Assembly: GCF_023715505.1 (NCBI RefSeq)
Contig: NZ_JAMBOH010000003.1
Span: 1 to 64,000 of the forward strand
Reading direction: 5' to 3'
DNA length: 64,000 nt
From: Neobacillus cucumis
Lineage (GTDB): Bacteria; Bacillota; Bacilli; Bacillales_B; DSM-18226
A model generated the notes under the pieces. That model searched no databases. It saw nothing but the letters and a program-made list of their open reading frames with translations, and was not told the DNA's origin. This document shows positions 15,399 through 23,256 of this stretch, piece after piece. The translations under genes and the position numbers were made by a program. Each line of letters starts with the position of its first letter. Position 1 is the stretch's first letter.

Positions 15399-17048
15399 TT
15401 AAAGTTGAGCGTTTCCAATCGCCAAATCAAGTATTTTTTCTTTAAGGATACTTCTGTCCCATAAAACAACATCATTTGATATGGCTAAGTCAATAGCTGA
15501 TTTTGTAAAAAAGTTATTAGTAATGACGATGGCTTTAGAAAGGTTATAGTGTTTAACACCTGCGACTACCTCTTGTATGGCCTTGTTGGACACACTGTTC
15601 GAGTAACGTTTTGTTTGAATCCCTATTCGAAGGCCGTTTTTGACGGCTACCAGGTCAATACCTTGGTCGCCAGAGGCAGGCGTTAGATTTACTGTATATC
15701 CCATTTTCTTAAACAGGTAACAAATAAATTCCTCGAACTCTACACCATTCATCATATCGACATCATCAATTGATACATTTTCAAATCCATTTATTGGTTT
15801 AACTTTTTTACTATTCATTAAGCTATATTCGAAGGATTTTAATTCTTTGTTCTTTTCGTATTCTGCAATTCTTTCACTTAAAATTTTGTTTGCTTCAACT
15901 AAGGAGTTCATAGTTGAAATCTGAAAATCTTTGCTTTTGTAAAGTAGGTAATATGTAAAGAAACCAATATTATCTTCATCATCATGGTCAATAAAATCAA
16001 TCGTATAATAAGAATCAATATAATTTTCAATGTCGACCATATCAATAGAAGAAAAATAACCACCATACAATTCTTCAAATTCTTTTGCGTAGTAATCAAC
16101 TGCAATATCCCTTAAAGAACGGTTTAGTATTAAAAAACCGTGTTCTCCAATAACCTCACGTTCCAAAGCATTCCAATTGAATAATATATCTAAAATTTTT
16201 TGGTAATAAGATTCCAAATCAACTTTGAAACTTTCTGTGATATGTGACCTTAGTTTTTTAGCTCTATGAAAAGTAGATACTAAAAAGTCGTCGTCGTATA
16301 CTTCAAATAATGTTCCGTCTTTGAAAGTTGTTTTGAATTGTTGTTCTAAAAAATTTGTGAGTAAGGTTTTTACTTTATGATTAGTAAGAAGAATTGTTTT
16401 ATAACGATCCATTTCCATTAGAAATGAAAGTTCATAATGAGTTAAGGAATTTTTAAAATCATCGAACTTTTTCTTTTGTTCTGTATCCATTTCAAAAGTA
16501 TAGTAATACCCTTTGATTTCTATTTGGAACTTCCATAAATCGGGACCACCCCGAAATATAAAATCTGTAGTGGTAGAGGTAATATTCATGTCTTGATCAA
16601 ACAAATACCCCTTGTTATCAACTATTAGCAAATAGTAATATTTGCCAGTATCCCTTTTTATAGGCCCATAATCTAAATAAGTGAACTTGTGCTTTGATAT
16701 GAATGATTGTTTTGACCTTATAAAGGGCCCTGTGTTAAATAAGTAATTTATAATTAAGTCCTTTTCATGTAGGAGTAGTTTATAAGAAAAATCCTCGCCT
16801 ATTTTTAATTCAAAAGAACTAAAACCTGAATGTTTATAAATGAACGAGTTTAGAGGGGATTCTAGAGCTACTTCTAGTTTCTTATTAATTAAAAGGCCTA
16901 GATCATCCACTAAGAGTAAATAATACTCCCCCTTTCGCAACCTTCCAAAATCTAAATAATTTTCTCCTCGTTCAATGAGTGATTGTTTTATTTTTAAAAA
17001 TTCTTCAGTCTGGAAAGGTTCGATAACATTTCCCTCCAAATTAAACAC
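15399..17048 (-). CDS. Mrr-like restriction endonuclease with duplicated N-terminal domain
   Basis: The C-terminal 120 residues form a restriction-endonuclease-type Mrr catalytic domain: GVEFEEFICYLFKKMGY, then GDQGIDLVAV, then GIQTKRYSNSVSN. This gives the D...QxK variant of the PD-(D/E)xK site, with AIVITNNFFTKSA and VVLWDR after it. Mrr enzymes cut modified foreign DNA. The N-terminal 200 residues contain two related units: KIKQSLIERGENYLDFGRLR...YYLLLVDDLG and RSKQSFISKHKFTYLDYGPIK...YYLLIVDNKG. A helical middle region (about 200-425) lacks known motifs. It is transcribed away from the GIY-YIG nuclease gene. A defence role is inferred from the domain. Confidence 0.8.
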   Translation of the reverse strand: MFNLEGNVIEPFQTEEFLKIKQSLIERGENYLDFGRLRKGEYYLLLVDDLGLLINKKLEVALESPLNSFIYKHSGFSSFELKIGEDFSYKLLLHEKDLIINYLFNTGPFIRSKQSFISKHKFTYLDYGPIKRDTGKYYYLLIVDNKGYLFDQDMNITSTTTDFIFRGGPDLWKFQIEIKGYYYTFEMDTEQKKKFDDFKNSLTHYELSFLMEMDRYKTILLTNHKVKTLLTNFLEQQFKTTFKDGTLFEVYDDDFLVSTFHRAKKLRSHITESFKVDLESYYQKILDILFNWNALEREVIGEHGFLILNRSLRDIAVDYYAKEFEELYGGYFSSIDMVDIENYIDSYYTIDFIDHDDEDNIGFFTYYLLYKSKDFQISTMNSLVEANKILSERIAEYEKNKELKSFEYSLMNSKKVKPINGFENVSIDDVDMMNGVEFEEFICYLFKKMGYTVNLTPASGDQGIDLVAVKNGLRIGIQTKRYSNSVSNKAIQEVVAGVKHYNLSKAIVITNNFFTKSAIDLAISNDVVLWDRSILKEKILDLAIGNAQL

Positions 17049-17195
17049 CCCAAACTAGCCAGTTTTTACTATTATACCAATCTTTCTTTGGGGAACATCA
17101 GAAAAAATTAAAAGTGTTCTTGTGAATCGCCGTTTATAAAAGCACTTTTTTACAAAACAAGCAAACTTTTATTTTTTATAATTCACCTTGGGAGT

Positions 17196-17204
17196 TGATA
17201 TAAT
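17196..17204 (+). promoter_or_regulatory. Extended -10 promoter of the GIY-YIG gene
   Basis: TG-A-TATAAT at 17196-17204 is an extended -10 element, 29 bases before the ribosome site. A -35 box is poor (TTTATA-like), as is common with extended -10 promoters. Confidence 0.5.
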
Positions 17205-17238
17205 AGGAATTAGGCTGTTATAAGAAGGAGAAAAAAGG

Positions 17239-18141
17239 ATGGAAAATTTAGAGGGAATTAAGCGAGAACCATTTCCTCTGCTGCTGACAGAAGATGAACT
17301 CAATTGGATAAAGAGTGTTCTAACTGGTCATTCTGAAACTGGTAGGTTAACAGAGGATGAACTTAATTGGCTAAAGCAGATAAGTGATGAATATGGTTTT
17401 AATTATGAGGCTCTTATTCAATTACCTCCACACTATGTTCGTTTTAAAAAAACTTCGTATGAACGAAATAAAAACAAAGAGAATGTTAGAAAAGAGTTAG
17501 ATGCATTAAGGAAAAAGATGACGCAATTCACCCCGAATGAACTGCTTGAACTTAGAAACAAACGGAAGAGGGAATGGTGTGGGTTTGAAAATTTCGCTGG
17601 TATCTATATCATTCATAATCGTGAAAATAGCATGTATTACATAGGAAAAGCGGAAAGATTATTTGACAGGGCTTATAAACACTTTCTTGATGATAAAACG
17701 GGAAACCCTGAAATATATCGTGATTATCGCTCAGGAGATGAATTTAGCATCAGTTTCATCCCTTTAGATAGTACGTTCTTTTCAGACCTAAACGAGTTAG
17801 AGGATAATGCCATAAGGGCTTATGATTCATTTCAGCACGGTTATAATAGGATGGGTGGCAATTATATGGACCAACTTTATTTGACAAATGATGGTCACCA
17901 AAAAGTTGCGGAATTTCTATTATATAAGCTAAAAGGAACGGAATTGCATATAAGCCTTTCGAATACTCGTAAGAGGTATAAGTTTATCTTTCATTTATGT
18001 GCAGAACTTGGATTGCTATTAGATGGACGTTTAGCTCGAAACTTTGATAAGTTGATGAAGCTGCATAAAAAAAAAAAAATAGATGAAGTTCCACTGGAAC
18101 TTCTTTTTTTATTATCAAAAGGTATACCATTAGGGATTTGA
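17239..18141 (+). CDS. GIY-YIG nuclease domain protein
   Basis: GIY is at residues 121-123 and YIG at 134-136 (AGIYIIHN ... MYYIGKAERLFDR), followed by Arg144, Glu186/Glu188 in LNELEDNAIRAYD, and Asn203 in HGYNRMGGN. These are the expected active-site residues. The N-terminal 110 residues hold two copies of LTEDELNWxK about 21 residues apart and basic helices that may bind DNA. The last 20 residues, after a run of 13 A in the gene, are encoded by an apparent terminator hairpin. With 12 A the protein would stop after residue 280. Start ATG has AGAAGGAG before it. It is divergent from the Mrr-like gene. Confidence 0.85.
   Translation: MENLEGIKREPFPLLLTEDELNWIKSVLTGHSETGRLTEDELNWLKQISDEYGFNYEALIQLPPHYVRFKKTSYERNKNKENVRKELDALRKKMTQFTPNELLELRNKRKREWCGFENFAGIYIIHNRENSMYYIGKAERLFDRAYKHFLDDKTGNPEIYRDYRSGDEFSISFIPLDSTFFSDLNELEDNAIRAYDSFQHGYNRMGGNYMDQLYLTNDGHQKVAEFLLYKLKGTELHISLSNTRKRYKFIFHLCAELGLLLDGRLARNFDKLMKLHKKKKIDEVPLELLFLLSKGIPLGI
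18085..18110 (+). terminator. Terminator-like hairpin inside the 3' end of the GIY-YIG frame
   Basis: GAAGTTCC-ACT-GGAACTTC followed by seven T: a perfect 8-bp stem. It lies in the annotated coding frame, 31 bases before its stop, and just after the position where a 12-A version of the gene would stop (TAG). Confidence 0.65.
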
Positions 18142-18194
18142 TTTCGGAGCCAGTGCAGCTGCCCTTGAAGTTCTCAAAAGCTTTCTTTTTTTAG

Positions 18195-18352
18195 AAGTAA
18201 ACATTTTAGAGATTTTGTTTACTCCATAAAAAAAGACCGTCCTTTCGACGATCGGTTCTTCAACTAAAGCTACCCGTTACTTTAAGTTATCATGAACGAA
18301 ACTAGCTCCTTACTCGTAACACCGTAGGTAGTACATTTCTTCACAATCTTTT
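18195..18352. repeat. Dispersed palindromic element, copy 5 (interrupted)
   Basis: AGTAAAC ... GTTTACTCC comes first, then a terminator, then TTCAACTAAAGCTACCCGTT and ACTTTAAG. About 45 unrelated bases follow before AGTACATTTCTTCACAATC resumes. The order of parts differs from the copy at 12901, but the same modules are present. Confidence 0.5.
18228..18256 (-). terminator. Probable terminator of the LysR gene
   Basis: Minus strand ACCGATCGTC-GAAA-GGACGGTC followed by seven T; the stem is imperfect. It lies about 125 bases after the LysR stop. Confidence 0.45.
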
Positions 18353-18379
18353 TGATTAAGATACCCCCTAACCTCCCAG

Positions 18380-19240
18380 CTAATCACTTAACATATTTAT
18401 AAATTTTAATAAAGACGAAGGTACATACTTATCTTTTCGATAGATAAATACTGTTTTGACTTTTCCATATAAATTCGGAATGGAATGCTGTCTAAGGATT
18501 CCGTCTTGTACATGCTTTGCAACAACACTTTGTGGAACCATACTTACACCTAGACCAGCAGATACACACCCGACAATTGCATCCAGGGTTCCAAATTCCA
18601 TTATCTTTTTGGGGATCACACCCTCTTGACGTAACCATTGTTCAAGTTTATCTCGATAAGAACATCCAGCATGAAATACAAGCAGCGTCCTTGTTTGAAT
18701 ATCTTTAAAAGAAGCAATAGGGGGATGAATTGTATCGGTAATGAGTACCAATTCCTCTTCAATTACTTCCTTTTCAATGAGTTCGGGGTGTTCAATAGGT
18801 CCGGCCACAAATGCTCCATCAAGTTCATACTGTAAAACTCCTTGAATATTTTGTTCAGTAGAGCCTGTTTTTAAAGTTAAATCAACATCTGGAAAGTCTT
18901 TATGATACTTTGAAAGCAGGGCTGGTAAGCGAACTGCTGCGGTTGTTTCCATTGAACCAATAATTAATGGACCGCATGGTGTTTGATCATCGTTCATCAC
19001 ACTTTTTGTTTCTTCTATAAGATCAAATATTTTTTCCGTGTATGTTAATAACATGCTTCCTTTAGCAGTTAATGCAGTACCACGATTATGTCTATAAAAA
19101 AGGGTTGTTTGAAGATCCGATTCCAACTGCTGAATTTTCATAGTGATATTAGACTGTGCATATTGAAGTTCTCTTGCTGCTTGCGAAATACTCCCCAACT
19201 TTGCAACACTCTGGAAAACTTTTAATGTTTGCAAATCCAT
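18380..19240 (-). CDS. LysR-family transcriptional regulator
   Basis: The 286-residue protein starts MDLQTLKVFQSVAKLGSISQ with AARELQYAQSNITMKIQQLE, a complete LysR winged helix, followed by the linker and a two-lobe effector domain (about 90-285) with the typical late motif TLDAIVGCVSAGLGVSMVP. It is close in type to the CzcR/YofA group of Bacilli. It is divergently transcribed from an MFS transporter gene, the usual layout for a LysR regulator controlling its neighbour and itself. I start at ATG 19240 with GGAGAGG before it; the TTG immediately upstream is an alternative. The effector is unknown. Confidence 0.9.
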   Translation of the reverse strand: MDLQTLKVFQSVAKLGSISQAARELQYAQSNITMKIQQLESDLQTTLFYRHNRGTALTAKGSMLLTYTEKIFDLIEETKSVMNDDQTPCGPLIIGSMETTAAVRLPALLSKYHKDFPDVDLTLKTGSTEQNIQGVLQYELDGAFVAGPIEHPELIEKEVIEEELVLITDTIHPPIASFKDIQTRTLLVFHAGCSYRDKLEQWLRQEGVIPKKIMEFGTLDAIVGCVSAGLGVSMVPQSVVAKHVQDGILRQHSIPNLYGKVKTVFIYRKDKYVPSSLLKFINMLSD

Positions 19241-19276
19241 CAAAATCCCTCTCCTCTTTTTTTGCCATCTGATTAA

Positions 19277-19318
19277 CTGATAGCAAATATCAATATTATG
19301 TATTATTCAATATATCAG
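19277..19318. promoter_or_regulatory. Candidate LysR operator between the divergent genes
   Basis: CTGATA at 19277-19282 and TATCAG at 19313-19318 form an inverted pair, with ATATCAATATTATGTATTAT-like AT-rich dyads between. The spacing and position fit LysR recognition and activation sites. Confidence 0.35.
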
Positions 19319-19364
19319 AAAAGAGATATGATTTAAATATAATCATTTTATTGGAGGTTTTTAT

Positions 19365-20540
19365 TTGAATAAACAATCTTTTCTATTTTTAATAGGAGGA
19401 ATACTGTCTCTAATCATTGCTATGGGGATTGGAAGGTTTGCCTATACTCCCATTCTTCCACTTATGCAAAAAGATCTATCTTTTTCGAATACAGTTGCTG
19501 GATATATAGCATCAAGTAATTACGCTGGATATTTGCTTGGAGCCATTTTAGCAGGAGCGGTACCTTTGAAGAAGTATCGTGTGATTATCTTAAAAATAAG
19601 TCTAATCATCAGTATATTTACCACTGCCATAATGGGTCTAACATCCTCTCATTTCCTTTGGTATGTACTTCGATTTCTATCGGGCGTTTCCAGTGCTTAT
19701 GTGTTGGTCCTAGCCTCTGGTATCGTGTTAGATAAACTTGCTGTTATAAACAAAACCAGTTGGTCGGGTTTATTCTATGGAGGGATAGGATTTGGAATTT
19801 TTTTATCCAGTTTAATTATTCCGAGTTTAACCCAATTATATCAGTGGGAAGGAACATGGATAGGACTAGCTGTTGTAAGTGGAATCCTAGCCATCTTCGT
19901 ATGGTTCTGGCTCGATGAAGCCCCCAACACTGTTGAGATGAAAAATAAACAAGAAACTTTTGCACTTGTCCCCCCAACTAAATGGCTCCTATGGTTGACT
20001 ATTGCCTATGGTTTAGAAGGATTGGGTTACATTGTTACAGGAACGTTTATTGTATCTATCGCTGAAAAGACCTCATACTTTCAAAAAGATGCAACCTTAG
20101 TTTGGATGATGGTTGGTTTGGCTGCGATTCCATCCTGCCTTATTTGGTCTATACTAGCTAAAAAATGGGGCTTCGTTAAATCCTTAGTTCTTGCAATGGC
20201 ATTGCAATCCCTGGGTATGGCGATGCCAGTCTTTTGGATTTCGAAAACTAGTTTTATCATAAGTGCTTTATTATTTGGAGCTACGTTTATGGGTATCACT
20301 ACACTTGCTACAACATTGGGGCGACAAATCAATCCATCTAATAGCAGCCGAACGATTGGCATACTAACCGCTATTTATGCTTTTGGACAGTTGATAGGAC
20401 CAACTCTTGCTGGAATCTTATCATCATCCACTCATAATTTTAATGCTGCTTTGATAGGAGCATCTAGTGTCGTTTTAATTGGGGCAGGTTTGCTTTTAAA
20501 TGGAATTCAGTTTGAGAGGAGATCTAAAGGAAATCAGTAG
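19365..20540 (+). CDS. MFS transporter, YbfB/YjiJ family
   Basis: The 391-residue protein has about 12 hydrophobic helices. The opening segment GILSLIIAMGIGRFAYTPIL followed by PLMQKDL is characteristic of the YbfB/YjiJ major-facilitator family. It acts in the cytoplasmic membrane, probably as a proton-coupled exporter; substrates of the family are largely unknown. The start is TTG at 19365 with GGAGG seven bases before. It is divergent from the LysR regulator and followed after 25 bases by a nitronate monooxygenase-like gene, suggesting one regulated unit. Confidence 0.88.
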   Translation: MNKQSFLFLIGGILSLIIAMGIGRFAYTPILPLMQKDLSFSNTVAGYIASSNYAGYLLGAILAGAVPLKKYRVIILKISLIISIFTTAIMGLTSSHFLWYVLRFLSGVSSAYVLVLASGIVLDKLAVINKTSWSGLFYGGIGFGIFLSSLIIPSLTQLYQWEGTWIGLAVVSGILAIFVWFWLDEAPNTVEMKNKQETFALVPPTKWLLWLTIAYGLEGLGYIVTGTFIVSIAEKTSYFQKDATLVWMMVGLAAIPSCLIWSILAKKWGFVKSLVLAMALQSLGMAMPVFWISKTSFIISALLFGATFMGITTLATTLGRQINPSNSSRTIGILTAIYAFGQLIGPTLAGILSSSTHNFNAALIGASSVVLIGAGLLLNGIQFERRSKGNQ

Positions 20541-20565
20541 ATAAAATTGAAAAACGAGGTGTGTA

Positions 20566-21654
20566 ATGATGTTAAATAATGAAATGACAGAACTTCTAAA
20601 AATTAAATATCCAATTATACAAGCTCCTATGGCTGGAGGAATAACAACTTCGAAATTAGTAGCTGAGGTTTCAAATTCTGGGGGTCTAGGCATGATTGGA
20701 GCTGGCTATATGACCCCTGTTCAATTACGGGAACAAGTTAGGGAAATAAAGGAGTTAACGTCCAACCCTTTTGGTGTTAATCTATTTGTTCCTAACGAAT
20801 TTAAAGTTACAGAGAATGAAATTAAATCGGCTAACCAGTTCTTAAACCCCATTCGTCAGCAATTAAATCTGCACCTAAAAGATAACTTTGAACTTCCTGA
20901 TTTTAATAATGTTTTTGAAACATTTATTGAACAAATTAAGGTTGTAATGGAAGAAAAGGTTCCTATTTGTTCTTTTACATTTGGCATTCCTACTAGTGAA
21001 GTGATTGCTGAATTAAAACAATCTAACATTATTCTGATGGGAACTGCTACAACTGTTAGAGAAGCAGTAAAAAATGAAAAAGCAGGAATAGATATTGTTG
21101 TTGTTCAAGGCTGTGAAGCAGGTGGACATCGGGGGAGCTTTATAGATGGTGACCAAGAGAGTTTAATTGGTTTAATATCACTAATCCCACAGGTTGTAGA
21201 CAATGTAAGCATCCCTGTTGTTGCTGCTGGTGGAATTATGGATGGAAGAGGGTTAATGGCTTCTGTCTATTTAGGAGCAATGGGCGTGCAAATGGGGACA
21301 GCTTTCTTGACTTGTATCGAAAGTGGAGCACATAAGGTATATAAAGAAGCCATTCTTAATGCGAACGAAGACCAAACCGTTTTCACTCGTTCATTTTCTG
21401 GAAAATGGGCAAGAGGAATTAAAAATAAATTTATTTTAGAAATGCAGAAGCACGAACCACTTTTTCCAGATTATCCTGTTCAAAACACATTAACTCAAGA
21501 TATTAGAAAAACTTCTGCTGTACAAAACAATCAAGACTTCATGTCACTTTGGTCTGGTCAAAGCCCAAGATTAGCCAAAAGTCAAACCGTTGAATCATTA
21601 ATTACAAATATTATTGCAGAGGCAAAAAAATTAGGTTCTATGGAAGCGAAGTAA
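20566..21654 (+). CDS. Nitronate monooxygenase-family flavoprotein
   Basis: The 362-residue TIM-barrel protein opens LLKIKYPIIQAPMAGGITT, the FMN-binding start of the nitronate monooxygenase / 2-nitropropane dioxygenase family. GCEAGGHRGSF near 185 provides the conserved histidine that deprotonates the substrate. VVAAGGIMDGRG and LGAMGVQMGTAF form the phosphate-binding part. These enzymes oxidise propionate 3-nitronate and other nitronates; FabK is a related enoyl reductase, but no fatty-acid genes are here. With the MFS gene it may deal with a toxic nitro compound (inference). GAGGTG precedes two adjacent ATG codons. Confidence 0.88.
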   Translation: MMLNNEMTELLKIKYPIIQAPMAGGITTSKLVAEVSNSGGLGMIGAGYMTPVQLREQVREIKELTSNPFGVNLFVPNEFKVTENEIKSANQFLNPIRQQLNLHLKDNFELPDFNNVFETFIEQIKVVMEEKVPICSFTFGIPTSEVIAELKQSNIILMGTATTVREAVKNEKAGIDIVVVQGCEAGGHRGSFIDGDQESLIGLISLIPQVVDNVSIPVVAAGGIMDGRGLMASVYLGAMGVQMGTAFLTCIESGAHKVYKEAILNANEDQTVFTRSFSGKWARGIKNKFILEMQKHEPLFPDYPVQNTLTQDIRKTSAVQNNQDFMSLWSGQSPRLAKSQTVESLITNIIAEAKKLGSMEAK

Positions 21655-21669
21655 TTTCTAATTTGCACA

Positions 21670-21699
21670 AAAAACCTAGCCACAAAAGCTAGGTTTTTG
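21670..21699 (+). terminator. Terminator of the MFS / nitronate monooxygenase unit
   Basis: AAAAACCTAGC-CACAAAA-GCTAGGTTTTT: 11-bp perfect stem ending in T. Confidence 0.85.
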
Positions 21700-21710
21700 T
21701 ATATACCTTA

Positions 21711-21793
21711 TTGAGCTAACCTGCCCCGTTAATTTAAGTATACTTTTTCACAAACTTTAAGATGAGTAAACTGTTTAAGTGCTATTTATTCAT
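21711..21793. repeat. Dispersed palindromic element, copy 6
   Basis: TTGAGCTAACCTGCCCCGTT then AATTTAAGTATACTTTTTCACAAAC and ATGAGTAAACTG ... TATTCAT. All modules of the long form at 12901 are present in the same order, ending again at a terminator. Confidence 0.55.
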
Positions 21794-21818
21794 AAAAAAA
21801 GATCGTCATTTAGACGAT
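21794..21818 (-). terminator. Terminator overlapping the stop of the 56-codon gene
   Basis: Minus strand GATCGTC-TAAAT-GACGATC followed by seven T; perfect 7-bp stem beginning at the TGA. Confidence 0.7.
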
Positions 21819-21988
21819 CATGCTTCTCTAAGCTTCAATTCTGAAAAATGGACTAGTTTAATATTATGATTAGAATGTCCATCTCTTGCAATCTCACAGT
21901 AACCAGATGAGTATTGATGAAGCAAAAAATAATCTTTTCCTTGATAGATAACAGGCACTTTTTCCATAATGACATCAAGCCCAATCAT
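21818..21988 (-). CDS. Hypothetical protein, 56 residues
   Basis: The frame encodes MIGLDVIMEKVPVIYQGKDY and FLLHQYSSGYCEIARDGHSN, then HNIKLVHFSELKLREA. The composition is protein-like, and the stop codon is directly followed by a perfect terminator, which supports a real gene. There is no good ribosome site before the ATG, so the true start may differ or the 5' end may be lost. Family unknown; it looks like a small SH3-like beta fold with short strands. Confidence 0.45.
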   Translation of the reverse strand: MIGLDVIMEKVPVIYQGKDYFLLHQYSSGYCEIARDGHSNHNIKLVHFSELKLREA

Positions 21989-22344
21989 TTTTATTTGATA
22001 TTAATAGATTTTTGTCCCTATGTCTGTGGATATCCTATGACATATTTAAGTGTTTATACAGTTTTACTCTGATAGATCCGTGCGATATGCACGAAAGAAA
22101 AGCCTTTATAAAGCAGTTTCTTTGTATTTTTTCATACGTCTATAGATATTAACAGAATTGTGGAGATACATCACTTTATTACGTTACATAGTTAAACAAC
22201 TATATAAAAATCGACTGGTTGCTTTAACCAATCAGCTATATCCAGCATAAATGTTACGTCCTCAATACTTCCCTTATTGATTCCAGTTTTGATAAAAATC
22301 AAATTTTATACAGAAGAGGTGTATGATGAATACATATCCTTCAT
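21989..22344. other. Intergenic stretch left of the integrated element
   Basis: AT-rich, no gene recognised. A short hairpin (GACTGGTTG-CTTTAAC-CAATCAG) lies near 22214. The left boundary of the element containing the tyrosine recombinase should be somewhere here, but I find no repeat matching the integrase end. Confidence 0.4.
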
Positions 22345-23064
22345 TTACTTCTTACTTTCTTGTAATCTTCTAATCATTTCTTTCTCTTTTATTACAAATT
22401 TTTTAGAAGCATCTGTACCATACCTCATCACTGCCACCTTAATATTAATGCCTTCTTCAATAGCTTTATAAAATGAAGCCTTTGGATTATGGGAATTTAT
22501 AACTGCATAATTTAGACTTTCAACCCACTTCTTTATTCCAAAATGGATAAAACAAGCATTAATACGATTTTTATACTCTGATCTTGTCATCTTATTCTTT
22601 TTTGCCATATAATCTAATGCTTTATTCCAATTATTTGAATCTAAATTAAATTTGAACTTTGCTTTTTCAAACCATGTAAAAGGATTTTGAGCACCTTTTG
22701 ATTTATTTAGTGAACTTGTCAAAGGAATCATATTTTCATAAGTTGTACCGCCGATTCCATATTCAAATACAATATCACCCAGATTTAAAGGGATAAAATG
22801 GTCTAAGTCAACCTCCTTATTTGCTCCAGTAAGCATACAAGAATAATTACATTCTTCCATAATTCGTTCCTTTTCTTTATTGGTTAGTGTATTAGAAGTA
22901 TTATTTTGTAATTCAGTTCTTTTTTTAGTATAGCTATTGCTAAATTTCTTAAAACAAGATTTACACTTTGCTCTTCTACCAAATTGACCATCTTTTTGCT
23001 TATAAAATTCTGTTAAAGGTTTATACCTTTCGCATCCTCTACATCTTTTTAACGGTTCATCCAT
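22345..23064 (-). CDS. HNH endonuclease with N-terminal zinc ribbon
   Basis: The 239-residue protein begins with a four-cysteine zinc ribbon (Cys8, Cys11, Cys34, Cys37) of the kind that opens many phage HNH proteins. The nuclease core follows: CMLTGANKEVDLDHFIPLNLG, then TYENMIPLTSSLNKSKG, with the metal/catalytic D-H pair, N and K in place. A helical C-terminal region has no recognised motif. The start ATG follows AGGAGA. It could be a homing-type nuclease, a packaging nuclease or a defence effector. It is the last gene of the minus-strand set that starts with the tyrosine recombinase. Confidence 0.8.
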   Translation of the reverse strand: MDEPLKRCRGCERYKPLTEFYKQKDGQFGRRAKCKSCFKKFSNSYTKKRTELQNNTSNTLTNKEKERIMEECNYSCMLTGANKEVDLDHFIPLNLGDIVFEYGIGGTTYENMIPLTSSLNKSKGAQNPFTWFEKAKFKFNLDSNNWNKALDYMAKKNKMTRSEYKNRINACFIHFGIKKWVESLNYAVINSHNPKASFYKAIEEGINIKVAVMRYGTDASKKFVIKEKEMIRRLQESKK

Positions 23065-23256
23065 TTTATTTCTCCTTTAAAACCTAATTTAGATTTATGT
23101 CACCCTATAATGCTCTAAAGCTTCAAATTAATAAAGCTTTCTTTTATTTAGGGAAACCCCATTCTATGGAGTTTCCCTTATTTATTATGTGTTTGGAGAT
23201 TTACTCTTTTGAGGAAGGAGTTTGTGTTTGGGGTAGAAAAAACATTGAGGATTTAT

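Noticed and set aside
22277..22471. Plus-strand frame overlapping the HNH gene end
   Set aside because: Antisense shadow of the HNH gene, no site or family.
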